64,000 nt of DNA, from contig CAMZOI010000001.1 of NCBI GenBank assembly GCA_947331495.1, positions 1,860,001-1,924,000 on the forward strand. The letters are read 5' to 3'. The position numbers and the translations under genes are program-made. Shown here one piece after another: positions 10,052 through 18,731 of this stretch (the first letter of the stretch is position 1; the number at the start of each line of letters is the position of its first letter). Source of the stretch: Erythrobacteraceae bacterium Alg239-R51. GTDB taxonomy: Bacteria; Pseudomonadota; Alphaproteobacteria; Sphingomonadales; Sphingomonadaceae. Below the pieces are notes generated by a model, which had not been told where the DNA came from, searched no databases, and saw only the letters and a program-made list of their open reading frames with translations.

Positions 10052-10552
10052 ATGCGTGACCCCAAGCTGACCGAACGCGCGCGAAAAATGCGCAGCGATA
10101 TGACCGACCCGGAAACGCGGCTTTGGTTGCAATTGCGCGCAAAACGCTTCGACGGCGTAAAGTTCCGCCGCCAGAAGGTGATCCAGGACGATACCCATCG
10201 CTACATCGTCGATTTCGCGGCGAACGATCCGAAACTAATCATCGAACTCGACGGCGATACTCATATCGGTCGCGAAAGCTACGATATGGTACGAACGCAC
10301 TTTCTCGAAAGCAAAGGTTATGCGGTGGCGCGGTTCACCAATGCCGAGGTCATGACGAACCTCGATGGCGTTCTGGAGTATCTCGAGGGCGTGATCGCGA
10401 GATTGGGCGTTCAGCCCCCTCTCCCAACCCTCTCCCCTGAAGGGGAGAGGGCTTTGGAGATTGCACCCCCGCTCTCTCTCCTTCAGGGGAGAGATACGAA
10501 GCCTTATGAGCGAAGCGAATTAGGAGAAGTAGAGAGGGGACGCGATCTTTGA
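10052..10552 (+). CDS. DUF559 endonuclease-domain protein (Vsr-like)
   Basis: The 166-residue product has a DUF559 domain over about residues 5-117, a family related to the very-short-patch-repair nuclease fold (PD-(D/E)XK). It begins with ARKMRSDMTDPETRLW, then shows FRRQ, the acidic residue of YIVDF (D54) and the ELDGDTH segment (E65, D67, H71). These match the family active site, so a metal-dependent DNA nicking or cutting activity is plausible but unproven. From about residue 122 the protein is encoded by palindromic repeat DNA (PLPTLSPEGERA and onward) and is probably a read-through tail. The start ATG follows the left repeat directly. Location between trpB and trpA suggests insertion. 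Confidence 0.85.
   Translation: MRDPKLTERARKMRSDMTDPETRLWLQLRAKRFDGVKFRRQKVIQDDTHRYIVDFAANDPKLIIELDGDTHIGRESYDMVRTHFLESKGYAVARFTNAEVMTNLDGVLEYLEGVIARLGVQPPLPTLSPEGERALEIAPPLSLLQGRDTKPYERSELGEVERGRDL
10416..10455. repeat. right arm of 40-bp perfect inverted repeat
   Basis: Exact reverse complement of 10011-10050, 365 bp away, with the DUF559 start and core between the arms. It is read as codons 122-135 of the DUF559 frame. It folds into the same 10-bp GGGGAGAGGG stem. No other copy was seen in the window. Confidence 0.95.
10467..10539. repeat. third, degenerate palindromic unit
   Basis: A related element follows the right arm. A 9-bp stem (TCTCTCTCC with GGGGAGAGA, one G-T pair) encloses the same TTCA loop at 10473-10494. 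An outer pairing is possible between CCCCGCTCTCT (10467-10477) and AGAGAGGGG (10531-10539), giving a branched fold as an alternative. It encodes the last part of the DUF559 frame. It looks like a diverged or longer variant of the flanking repeat. Confidence 0.6.
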
Positions 10553-10738
10553 CGCACCTCTCCACCGGTTCACACTTCTGCCCCTGTCCTACACCTGCGG
10601 CGATGTGCCAACCTCAAGTGATGACAACACTAGGCATCTTAATCGAACGCGCCGCTGGAAGGCGCTCGCAACCCTCCCGCTTTTTTGCTCTTGGACAGTG
10701 TAACACCCGGTCCATGTCTCAGACTTCTGCTAAGTTAG

Positions 10739-11557
10739 ATGAACAAACCTGACACCATGAACGCGCCGAATCGCCTCGCCTCTGCCTTCGCCAAGCCGCA
10801 CCCCGCGCTCGTATGCTTCCTTACTGCGGGCGACGGCGACACGGCGGCGAATCTCGATGCGCTGGTTGCGGGTGGCGCTGACGTGATCGAGCTGGGGATG
10901 CCGTTCACCGACCCCATGGCCGACGGCCCCGCGATCCAGAACGCCAATATCCGCTCGCTCGGCGCAGGCACGACAACTGCCGATGTCTTCAGCATGGCAA
11001 CCGAGTTCCGTCAGCGCCACCCGGACATTCCGCTGGTGCTGATGGGTTATGCCAATCCGATGGTGCGGCGCGGGTCGGAATGGTTCGCCAACGCCGCGAA
11101 GGATGCGGGCGTCGACGGGGTGATCTGCGTCGACATCCCGCCCGAGGAGGACGAGGCGCTCGGCCCCGCGCTGCGTGCCGCCGGGATCGCCCCCATCCGC
11201 CTCGCCACACCGACCACCGACCACAAGCGCCTGCCCGCGGTAATCGAGGGCAGCGAGGGGTTTCTCTATTACGTCTCGGTCGCGGGGATCACCGGCAAGC
11301 AGCAAGCGGCGCAAGGCTCGATCGAGGATGCAGTCGCAATTCTCAAATCCGCCACAGACCTGCCCGTCGCGGTCGGCTTCGGCGTCCGCACGCCCGAACA
11401 GGCCGGTGCCATTGCTAAGGTTGCGGACGGCGTGGTCGTCGGATCGGCCCTGGTCGAACTTGTGGCGGAGCATGGCTCGAACGCGCCTGCGAAGCTACGC
11501 GAACTGACCGCGGGTCTTGCCAAGGCGGTCCATTCGGCGGCAAGGGGCACGCCATGA
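10739..11557 (+). CDS. trpA: tryptophan synthase alpha chain
   Basis: TrpA splits indole-3-glycerol phosphate and passes indole to TrpB. The 272-residue product carries the catalytic Glu in [17 protein letters not shown], the Asp in [11 protein letters not shown], and the phosphate-binding GFGVRTPEQ near the end. The first ATG (10739) and a second (10757) are both possible; neither has a strong Shine-Dalgarno. The gene has lost its usual contact with trpB: 186 bp without a gene plus the DUF559 module lie upstream, so it may need its own promoter. The stop overlaps accD (ATGA). Confidence 0.95.
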   Translation: MNKPDTMNAPNRLASAFAKPHPALVCFLTAGDGDTAANLDALVAGGADVIELGMPFTDPMADGPAIQNANIRSLGAGTTTADVFSMATEFRQRHPDIPLVLMGYANPMVRRGSEWFANAAKDAGVDGVICVDIPPEEDEALGPALRAAGIAPIRLATPTTDHKRLPAVIEGSEGFLYYVSVAGITGKQQAAQGSIEDAVAILKSATDLPVAVGFGVRTPEQAGAIAKVADGVVVGSALVELVAEHGSNAPAKLRELTAGLAKAVHSAARGTP

Positions 11558-12402
11558 ACTGGTTCACCCGCGTCCGCAATTCGGTGCCCTTCCTCCCCAA
11601 GCGCGCCACGACCGACAATCTATGGGTCAAGTGCCCTGGCTGCCAGCAAATGGTCTTTGCGCAGGAGTACGAGGACAATTCGCACGTTTGCCCACGCTGC
11701 GACCATCATGGCCGGATCGGGGCCGACGCCCGCCTGTCGCTCATCCTCGACGAGGGATACGACACTTTGCCGATACCCGAGGTGAAGGAAGACCCGCTCA
11801 AGTTCCGGGACAGCGCCAAGTATATAGACCGGCTCAAGAAAGCCCGTGCCAAGAGCCCGCACCGCGACGCCTTTCTGGTGGGAGAAGGCGCGATCGAAGG
11901 CAAACCGGCGGTCGTCGGCGTGCAGGATTTCGGCTTCATGGGCGGAAGCATGGGCATGGCCGTGGGCACGGCCTTCTGCAAGGGCGCGGAACGGGCGTTG
12001 ACCCATCGCTGTCCCTATATCGTCGTGACGGCGGCGGGCGGCGCGCGAATGCAGGAGGGCATCCTCTCGCTGATGCAGATGCCCAAGGCAACCGTGATGA
12101 CCCGGCGCCTGAAACAGGCCGGCCTGCCCTATATCGTTGTTCTGACCGATCCGACCACGGGGGGCGTAACCGCCAGTTACGCCATGCTGGGCGATGTCCA
12201 TATCGCCGAGCCTGGGGCGCTGATTGGCTTTGCCGGGCAGCGGGTGATCCAGGATACGATCCGCGAGCAGTTGCCCGATGGCTTTCAGCGCGCCGAGTAC
12301 CTGCACCAGCACGGCATGGTCGACATGGTCGTACACCGTCACGATCTGCGCGATATGCTGGCGACCCTGATCGACTATCTGGCGCCCGCCGAGGCCGCCT
12401 GA
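11554..12402 (+). CDS. accD: acetyl-CoA carboxylase carboxyltransferase subunit beta
   Basis: AccD and AccA form the carboxyltransferase that makes malonyl-CoA for fatty acid synthesis. The 282-residue product begins MNWFTRVRN, then has the four-Cys zinc ribbon (KCPGC ... HVCPRC). The carboxyltransferase core includes [20 protein letters not shown] and [12 protein letters not shown]. The start is coupled to trpA by four bases. folC follows after eight bases, the order trpA-accD-folC being common in alphaproteobacteria. Confidence 0.96.
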   Translation: MNWFTRVRNSVPFLPKRATTDNLWVKCPGCQQMVFAQEYEDNSHVCPRCDHHGRIGADARLSLILDEGYDTLPIPEVKEDPLKFRDSAKYIDRLKKARAKSPHRDAFLVGEGAIEGKPAVVGVQDFGFMGGSMGMAVGTAFCKGAERALTHRCPYIVVTAAGGARMQEGILSLMQMPKATVMTRRLKQAGLPYIVVLTDPTTGGVTASYAMLGDVHIAEPGALIGFAGQRVIQDTIREQLPDGFQRAEYLHQHGMVDMVVHRHDLRDMLATLIDYLAPAEAA

Positions 12403-12410
12403 GCAGCGCC

Positions 12411-13700
12411 GTGCGGGATTTCGCCCGCTCCGACAGCGCGGCGGTTCAGAGCCAGCTCGATCGCCTCGCCGCGCTCAGCGTGCCGCAGGGCCGGCTCGGG
12501 CTGGAGACGATCCGCGAACTGCTGGACAGGCTCGGCAATCCGCATCGCAGCCTGCCTCCGGTGTTCCATGTCGCCGGAACCAACGGCAAGGGTTCGGTCT
12601 GCGCCTTCCTGCGGGCCATGCTGGAAGCGGACGGCAAGCGCGTCCACGTGACCACCAGCCCGCATCTCGTGCGCTATAACGAGCGCATCCGGGTCGCTGG
12701 CGAACTTATAGCGGACGAGCGCCTCGCCGAACTGCTCGCGGAAGTGCTCGATGCCGGCAGCGATCTCGATCCAAGCTTCTTCGAAGTAACCATTGCCGCT
12801 GCCTTCACCGAGTTCGCCCGCGTGCCCGCGGATGCCTGCGTGATCGAGGTTGGCCTCGGCGGTCGATTCGATGCGACGAACGTGCTCGAGAAACCAGTCG
12901 CATGCGGAATCGCGGCGCTCGGGATCGATCACGAACGCTTCCTGCTCGCGCCGGAGGCGGGCACGCCCCAAATCCCGCTTGCCCGGATCGCCTTCGAAAA
13001 GGCAGGCATCGCCAAGACGGGCAGCTCGTTGGTGACGCTGTCCTATCCCGAAGTACCTACGCTCGAAATCGAGCGTGCCGCGATGACGAAAGGCGCGCCG
13101 CTGGCCATGCAGGGCCGCGAATGGTCAACAGCTGCGTCCGCAACAGCATTGCACTACGCCGACCGCCATGGCGAACTGACGCTGCCCCGTCCGGCCCTAC
13201 CCGGTGCACATCAGGTGGAGAACGCGGCGCTCGCAATCGCCATGCTGCGGTACCAGGACTATGTCGACATCTCCCGCGATGCGATCGCAGACGGAATTCG
13301 GGTAGCCCGCTGGCCCGCGCGGCTTCAGCGTCTTGCCCCCGGACCGCTGACCGGTGACCGCATCGTATGGCTTGATGGCGGACATAATCCGTCCGCCGGT
13401 GCCATCCTCGGCGAGCATTTCGCTGGCGATCGGCTGCACCTCGTAATCGGCATGATCAAGGGCAAGGACCCGGATGCAATCGTCGGACCGCTCAAGGATA
13501 GCATCGCCAGCCTCACGGTTGTTCCCGTGCCCGGGCATGAATGGCAGGGAGCGGAGGCCTTCGGACCGAATGCGCGCGCGGTAGATGATGTGCGGTCGGC
13601 GCTCGCATTGCTTCCCGCGGACGGTCTCCCGGTGCTGGTGAGCGGCTCGCTCTATCTGGCTGGCGAGGTCTTGCGCCTCAACGACGAGATCCCCGACTGA
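12411..13700 (+). CDS. folC: bifunctional folylpolyglutamate / dihydrofolate synthase
   Basis: FolC adds glutamate to dihydropteroate and to folates in the cytoplasm. The 429-residue product has the P-loop GTNGKGSVCAFL, the folate loop TTSPHLVRYNERI, the segment EVGLGGRFDATNV and the C-terminal WLDGGHNPSA. I place the start at GTG 12411, eight bases after the accD stop, because it gives a normal N-terminus; the longer open frame overlaps accD entirely. The stop abuts the stop of the convergent permease gene with no bases between. Confidence 0.93.
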   Translation: MRDFARSDSAAVQSQLDRLAALSVPQGRLGLETIRELLDRLGNPHRSLPPVFHVAGTNGKGSVCAFLRAMLEADGKRVHVTTSPHLVRYNERIRVAGELIADERLAELLAEVLDAGSDLDPSFFEVTIAAAFTEFARVPADACVIEVGLGGRFDATNVLEKPVACGIAALGIDHERFLLAPEAGTPQIPLARIAFEKAGIAKTGSSLVTLSYPEVPTLEIERAAMTKGAPLAMQGREWSTAASATALHYADRHGELTLPRPALPGAHQVENAALAIAMLRYQDYVDISRDAIADGIRVARWPARLQRLAPGPLTGDRIVWLDGGHNPSAGAILGEHFAGDRLHLVIGMIKGKDPDAIVGPLKDSIASLTVVPVPGHEWQGAEAFGPNARAVDDVRSALALLPADGLPVLVSGSLYLAGEVLRLNDEIPD

Positions 13701-15434
13701 CTATTCGGCCGGGACCGCCTCGGTTTCTCCGGCCTCCGGTGCCACGATACCCGCAGCCCGTTTGCCGCGACTCTCCCGCCACCATTCGATGCAGACGAGC
13801 ACCGCCGCGCCCAGCCCGATCCAGGTTGTGAGGATGAACACGTCGTAATACCCCTGGTTTTCGATCATCTCGCCAAGCGCTCCGCGACCTAGTGTGCCGA
13901 CCAGTAAGGTCAGCGAGGACAACAACGCATACTGAACGGCGCTGAATTTCTTGGACACGATGGAGGAAAGCCAGGCGACATAGGCGGCACCTGCAATCCC
14001 GATTGCGAGGTTCTCGAACGCGATGGTAATGGTCAGCCTTGCCAATGCTGCATCGCCGATCACCGGCACCTGTTGGATCAGGTAGGTGAAACCGACCGTA
14101 TCGCTGAACGCCTGCATGTAAAAACCGCCGATCGCCATGTCGGCATATAGCAAGTTGGTCAGTGCGGCCAGAATACCGCCAATCAGCAACGTCGCCATGC
14201 GCCCTATCGTGGTCAGCATCAGCCCGCCCAGTGCCAAACCTGCGATGATCGCGCCCACTCCGAAGAACTTCGAGGCAAAGGCCACATCGTCGTTCGTGTA
14301 CTGGAGCTCTCCAAGATAGAACGGATAGGCGAAGGTGCCCCAGATCGCGTCGCAGATCCGGTAGGTCAGGACCACCGCAAGGATCAGGACCAGCGACCAG
14401 CCCATGCGCCCGACAAATTCGACGAGTGGCAGCACCAGCGCGCGATAAAGATGATCAAGCGCGTAGGAACCGCCCCGTGCCGGCGGCTGGTCCTGCATCA
14501 AAAGATGCTTGCCTTCCTTCTTCTGCTTGGCGAGCCAACCGGCGATCAGGGCAGGCAGGATGATCGTCGCAACGATGATCCATGGACCGACATTGATCGT
14601 GAATTCGGTCGGGTTCGGGCGGTCTTCCGGCGCGAAGGTCATCGACATGATCATGAAGGCGAGAACCACGCCGATAGCCCCCGCCCAGAGCGCGCCAACC
14701 AATGCGAGCGCGCGGTTGCGGATATGCGGCGATAGCTCCCCCGCCATGCGCAGGGCGCGCACCTGCTCGTCCCCTCCCGTATCTGTATCATCTCCCTTCG
14801 CGTTCGGAGCCCACAAGCCGACGGTTCCGACCGCGAGCAGGATTGCACCCATCATCGCATAGGTTTCCGGCCAGCCGATCCGGGCAGCGATGATCAGGCC
14901 GAGTGCCCCGCCGACGAGCGAAGACAGCCGATAGCCCATCTGGTAAACGGTCGACAGGATGTCGATCGTGGCCACATCGTCGGCCACGTCGATGCGCCAG
15001 GCATTGATCGCGATGTCCTGCGTTGCACTGGCAAAGGCACCGATCCCGGCCAGCAAGGAGAACATACCAAGCTGCGTGCGCGGTTCCAGCAAACTCATCG
15101 TTATCAGGATCGCCCCTAGCGCCAGTTGCATCGGCACAATCCACTGCTTGCGCTTGCCTAGTTTGCGGAGGAGCGGAATGTCGACCTTGTCGATCAGCGG
15201 CGACCAAAGGAACTGGAAGGCATAGGCCAGACCGATGAGCGAGAAGATGCCCATGGTTTCAAGATCAACTTCCGCCTCGGTTAGCCAGGCGAACAGCGTG
15301 CCGAGAAACAAGGCGAACGGCAGACCGCTGGCGAAGCCGAACAACAGCATGAAGCCGGTCTTCCGGTTCGTCAGGGCAAGGGCAAGCACACGCCAGGCGG
15401 ATTTCTTTTTTGTCGTCTCGGCGGTTGCGGCCAT
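13701..15434 (-). CDS. AmpG-like MFS permease
   Basis: The 577-residue membrane protein has about 12-14 hydrophobic segments and the AmpG start pattern: a short basic tail, then TGFMLLFGFASGLPFALFLG and a loop with FLWSPLIDKVD. AmpG imports anhydro-muropeptides for peptidoglycan recycling and can influence beta-lactamase induction. The length exceeds E. coli AmpG (about 490) because of a longer central loop (KKEGKHLLMQDQPPARGGS), common in sphingomonads. Substrate is inferred from family only. It is divergent from the Rieske gene and convergent with folC. Confidence 0.8.
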   Translation of the reverse strand: MAATAETTKKKSAWRVLALALTNRKTGFMLLFGFASGLPFALFLGTLFAWLTEAEVDLETMGIFSLIGLAYAFQFLWSPLIDKVDIPLLRKLGKRKQWIVPMQLALGAILITMSLLEPRTQLGMFSLLAGIGAFASATQDIAINAWRIDVADDVATIDILSTVYQMGYRLSSLVGGALGLIIAARIGWPETYAMMGAILLAVGTVGLWAPNAKGDDTDTGGDEQVRALRMAGELSPHIRNRALALVGALWAGAIGVVLAFMIMSMTFAPEDRPNPTEFTINVGPWIIVATIILPALIAGWLAKQKKEGKHLLMQDQPPARGGSYALDHLYRALVLPLVEFVGRMGWSLVLILAVVLTYRICDAIWGTFAYPFYLGELQYTNDDVAFASKFFGVGAIIAGLALGGLMLTTIGRMATLLIGGILAALTNLLYADMAIGGFYMQAFSDTVGFTYLIQQVPVIGDAALARLTITIAFENLAIGIAGAAYVAWLSSIVSKKFSAVQYALLSSLTLLVGTLGRGALGEMIENQGYYDVFILTTWIGLGAAVLVCIEWWRESRGKRAAGIVAPEAGETEAVPAE

Positions 15435-15505
15435 GCCCTAGCGTCCTTCCATTTGTTCTTAAAGTTTGCGACACTAGCGCCGCTGGAGAGAAAGGGACAG
15501 AACCG

Positions 15506-16669
15506 ATGGGTGTTCCAAGCGCACTTATGAAAGGCCGGCGTCCGACAGACGGAATGCTGGCTCTTGCCAAGGACATAGCGGAAGGCCGGCAGCGAGATGG
15601 TCTCGGACAAACCGTAGTTCCTGCGTCCGTTTACACCGACCCGGATCACTGGGCTCGTGAAAAGGCGGCGATTTACGATCGGTTGCCACAAATACTCTGC
15701 CCGAGCGCCCTGGTGCCCGATCGCGGAATGGCCGTCCCGCACGATGCGACTGGCCGCCCGCTCCTGATTACGCGCGACGCGGAGGGTAAAGCCCATGTCT
15801 TCCTCAACGTATGTCGCCATCGCGGCACTCGGCTGGTCGAAGGCGGAGATGTCCAGTGTACGAAGAAACTCGTCTGCCCCTATCACGCATGGACTTATTC
15901 GGTGGATGGTCGGCTGCTCGCCCTCCCTCGCCCGGACAGCTTTCCCGATCTGGAGAAAAGCGATTACGGCCTGGTTGAGCTGCCCAGTCGCGAGACGGGC
16001 GGCCTGATCTGGTTCTGCCCCCGGGAAGAAAGCGCAGACTTTTCCCTGGCGGAAAAGCTGGGCGAGGACTTTGATGCGCTCGGAATGGGCGAACATGTCC
16101 TGTTCCGTCGCAAGACCCACGAGGTGGCGGGAAACTGGAAGCTAATCATGGATGCTTTTCTTGAAAGTTACCATGTCACGCGCCTCCACGCGAAAACGAT
16201 CGGTCCGTTCTTCAAGGATGGGGAAACCAGCGGCGACATGATTGGCCCCCATGCGCGGAGTGCGGTCGGGCGGCTGGAAGAGATGGAAAACATCGATCTC
16301 ACCGACATGGCACAACTTCGCCGTGTCGTGACGTTCGCATACCAGCTGATGCCAGGGGCCCTGATCATCCCGAGCCCGGACTACATCAATGTGATGACCA
16401 TGATGCCGCAGGCTCACGACCGAACCCTGGTCGAGGACTTCATGCTTATCCCGGAACAGCCCGGCTCGGACAAGGCCCGTGATCATTGGGAACGCAGCTG
16501 GGCCCTGCTGGATGGCGGGGTGTTCGCGGGCGAAGACTTTCGCGCAGCGGAACTTGGCCAGCAAGGTCTGTCGACCGGCGCGGTGCCCGAACTGACGCTT
16601 GGTAAGATGGAAGGCGGCATCCGCCGCTATCACGAGACCGTCGAGGAAGCCTTGCGCGCCGCGGGCTGA
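15506..16669 (+). CDS. Rieske (2Fe-2S) aromatic ring-hydroxylating oxygenase, alpha-type
   Basis: The 387-residue product has a Rieske centre with the two ligand pairs CRH (in LNVCRHRGTRL) and CPYH (in LVCPYHAWTY). The C-terminal catalytic domain shows the mononuclear iron His pair in SYHVTRLHAKT. This is the large-subunit layout of ring-hydroxylating oxygenases; members also demethylate or hydroxylate non-aromatic compounds such as choline-like substrates. No ferredoxin, reductase or beta subunit gene is near, so the electron donor and substrate are unknown. ATG 15506 is chosen because of AAAGGGACAG just upstream; the open frame before it overlaps the permease start. Confidence 0.88.
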   Translation: MGVPSALMKGRRPTDGMLALAKDIAEGRQRDGLGQTVVPASVYTDPDHWAREKAAIYDRLPQILCPSALVPDRGMAVPHDATGRPLLITRDAEGKAHVFLNVCRHRGTRLVEGGDVQCTKKLVCPYHAWTYSVDGRLLALPRPDSFPDLEKSDYGLVELPSRETGGLIWFCPREESADFSLAEKLGEDFDALGMGEHVLFRRKTHEVAGNWKLIMDAFLESYHVTRLHAKTIGPFFKDGETSGDMIGPHARSAVGRLEEMENIDLTDMAQLRRVVTFAYQLMPGALIIPSPDYINVMTMMPQAHDRTLVEDFMLIPEQPGSDKARDHWERSWALLDGGVFAGEDFRAAELGQQGLSTGAVPELTLGKMEGGIRRYHETVEEALRAAG

Positions 16670-16687
16670 CGGCCTAACCGCCCGGCC

Positions 16688-17452
16688 ATGGCGGACAACA
16701 GACTTCCCGAAGCGGGCGACCGGATAGCCAAGCTGCTCGCACGGGCGGGCGTGGCAAGCCGCCGCGAGGTCGAACGGATGATCGGCGAAGGGCGGGTCGC
16801 CCTGAACGGCAAGGTTCTCGACACGCCGGCGGTCAAGCTGGAGAGCCTGTCCGGCGTCACTGTCGACGGAAAGCACGTCGCCACTGCCGAAGCGGCGCGT
16901 CTGTTCGCGTTTCACAAACCCTCGGGTCTGCTGACGGCGGAACACGATCCGCAGGGACGTCCGACGATCTATGCCGCCTTACGTAATGCCCTGCCGAAAA
17001 ACGCGGGCCGGGTTATCCCGGTCGGCAGGCTTGACTTCAACACCGAAGGTCTCTTGCTGCTGACCAATGACGGCGAATTGAAGCGTGCCATGGAGCTACC
17101 CTCAAGCGGCGTTCCGCGCACCTATCGCGCACGCGCTTTCGGCGATGTGACGCAGGCGCAATTGGACGAACTGATCGAGGGGGTGGAAATCGAAGGGGTC
17201 CGCTACGGGAAAATCGAAGCCGATCTCGAACGTGGGTCGGGCAAGAACCGCTGGATCGAGATGACCCTGACTGAAGGCAAGAACCGCGAGGTTCGCCGTG
17301 TGCTCGAACATCTGGACCTGAAAGTGAACCGGCTCTTGCGGACTGCCTATGGCCCCTTCGAATTGGCCGACCTGCCACGCGGACAGGTGGTGGAGATACG
17401 CCCGAACGAGGTGGAACGCTTCCGCAAGCAGCTTATGCGGTCATCCCGGTGA
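16688..17452 (+). CDS. rluB: rRNA pseudouridine synthase, RsuA/RluB type
   Basis: The 254-residue protein has an N-terminal S4 RNA-binding domain (RIAKLLARAGVASRREVERM). The synthase core follows, with the catalytic Asp in GRLDFNTEGLLLL, KPSGLLT and GKNREVRRVLEHL. RluB modifies U2605 of 23S rRNA; RsuA and RluE/F are relatives, so the exact target is inferred. The rsmD start overlaps its stop as GTGA, pairing two rRNA-modifying enzymes in one unit. Confidence 0.9.
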   Translation: MADNRLPEAGDRIAKLLARAGVASRREVERMIGEGRVALNGKVLDTPAVKLESLSGVTVDGKHVATAEAARLFAFHKPSGLLTAEHDPQGRPTIYAALRNALPKNAGRVIPVGRLDFNTEGLLLLTNDGELKRAMELPSSGVPRTYRARAFGDVTQAQLDELIEGVEIEGVRYGKIEADLERGSGKNRWIEMTLTEGKNREVRRVLEHLDLKVNRLLRTAYGPFELADLPRGQVVEIRPNEVERFRKQLMRSSR

Positions 17453-18024
17453 GGATCATCGCGGGCGACTGGCGCGGTCGAAAGCTGGTTGCACCCAAGG
17501 GTGATCTGACACGTCCGACGGCGGACCGCACAAGGGAGACGCTATTCAACATGCTCGCCAGCCGTGTGGGCAGTTTCCAGGGGTTGTCAGTGCTTGACCT
17601 GTTTGCCGGCTCCGGCGCCTTGGGTCTCGAGGCACTGTCGCGCGGGGCCGGGCACTGTCTGTTCGTCGAACAGGATAGCGATGCAACAATGGCAATCCGG
17701 CAGAACATTGCCACGCTCGACGCGCGCTCAAGATCGAATGTCCAGCAAGCCTCGGTCATGAGTCTGGGCCCGGCGAAGCAAACTTCCGATCTAATACTGC
17801 TCGACCCACCCTACGGAACGGGTGCGGGGGTCGTGGCGCTGGACCGGATGATGCGCCTGGGATGGATCGGTCCGGCGACATGGATCGCCCTCGAAACCGC
17901 GCATGACGAAAAAGTGGAAGTAAAACTGCTTGAACCCATAGCGCAACGCCGCGTCGGCAAGGCCGGATTGTCAATTCTCCGGCTCTCATCCGAAGCGAGC
18001 GCGCGCTCGAGCGAGGCTGGCTAG
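17449..18024 (+). CDS. rsmD: 16S rRNA (guanine966-N2)-methyltransferase
   Basis: The 191-residue enzyme methylates G966 of 16S rRNA with S-adenosylmethionine. It starts with RIIAGDWRGRKL and has the SAM-binding LDLFAGSGALGLEALSRGA and the catalytic LLDPPYG. The start is GTG 17449, overlapping the pseudouridine synthase stop. The last four bases overlap the stop of the convergent exported protein. Confidence 0.93.
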   Translation: MRIIAGDWRGRKLVAPKGDLTRPTADRTRETLFNMLASRVGSFQGLSVLDLFAGSGALGLEALSRGAGHCLFVEQDSDATMAIRQNIATLDARSRSNVQQASVMSLGPAKQTSDLILLDPPYGTGAGVVALDRMMRLGWIGPATWIALETAHDEKVEVKLLEPIAQRRVGKAGLSILRLSSEASARSSEAG

Positions 18025-18470
18025 CGACCCTTGGGCTCGATAGAGTTGTCGTTGCCCGGTTCGCTCGGAGCCGGCGCGTCTGCGTCCGGTCCTTCAACCG
18101 GCCAAGGTTCCGGTGATCCCGAGGGCGATCCGGACATAGACGCAAGCCGTGTTTCGATTTCCATCCACGCGGCATCGCGCTCGCTATCGTCCATATTGAC
18201 GAGCACCAGCCGGTCTTCGTCGCGCAGCATCCAGAAGATATCCTGCCGCTCTGACGGAAGAGTCCAGAAGTAGGTCTGGGCATTGGCTGGCCACGATGTG
18301 TAGGTCACTTGCTTTTCGGCAGGCCAGAGATCGTATGCCATCTGCTGTTCCGCAGTCAGCTCGCCCTGCCCTACTCCTGCGGAGAACGGCTCGGAGACAT
18401 TCTGAGCGAACGCCGGGATAGCTATTGTCGCAAGTTGTCCACCCACGATGTACCAGAATGTTTTACGCAT
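18021..18470 (-). CDS. exported Trp/Tyr-rich protein, paralog A
   Basis: The 149-residue product starts at ATG 18470 with GGAG seven bases upstream and has a signal peptide ending in AIPAFAQ. The mature part contains repeated short units built on the pattern WPA-x-x-Q-x-x-Y-x-x-W (DLWPAEKQVTYTSWPANAQ, then YFWTLPSERQDIFWML). A low-complexity Pro/Ser/Gly/Asp tail follows. The same pattern occurs in the neighbouring gene 18732-19289, so the two are tandem paralogs. I recognise no named domain; the protein is probably periplasmic. The longer frame to 18536 would place 22 residues before the signal peptide. Confidence 0.75.
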   Translation of the reverse strand: MRKTFWYIVGGQLATIAIPAFAQNVSEPFSAGVGQGELTAEQQMAYDLWPAEKQVTYTSWPANAQTYFWTLPSERQDIFWMLRDEDRLVLVNMDDSERDAAWMEIETRLASMSGSPSGSPEPWPVEGPDADAPAPSEPGNDNSIEPKGR

Positions 18471-18652
18471 GGAATTCTCCTGACGAATCTCATGCGTGAC
18501 GAACGCGACCCGCTTTCCCTCCCGAAAGCAAGACAACGTTCGCGGAATTGATCAGGACTGGCAATAGGGCGGCCGCTCGTGAACCGCAGACGTAGCCCGG
18601 TCGGACGGCGAATGTGCCAAAAATGCGGCAAGTCGTCGAACGCGAATATCAG

Positions 18653-18686
18653 AAAGGGCGGCACCACAGACATGGTGCCGCCCTTT
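18653..18686. terminator. strong hairpin, likely terminator of paralog B
   Basis: A perfect 14-bp stem (AAAGGGCGGCACCA with its complement) encloses a 6-base loop and ends in TTT on either strand. It lies 46 bp after the stop of the 18732-19289 gene, on the minus strand. The T-run is short, so termination is likely but not certain. Confidence 0.7.
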
Positions 18687-18731
18687 GACTGTGCGTTACC
18701 CGTCAAGAGAAACGCGGTTGCTTGCTATGGG

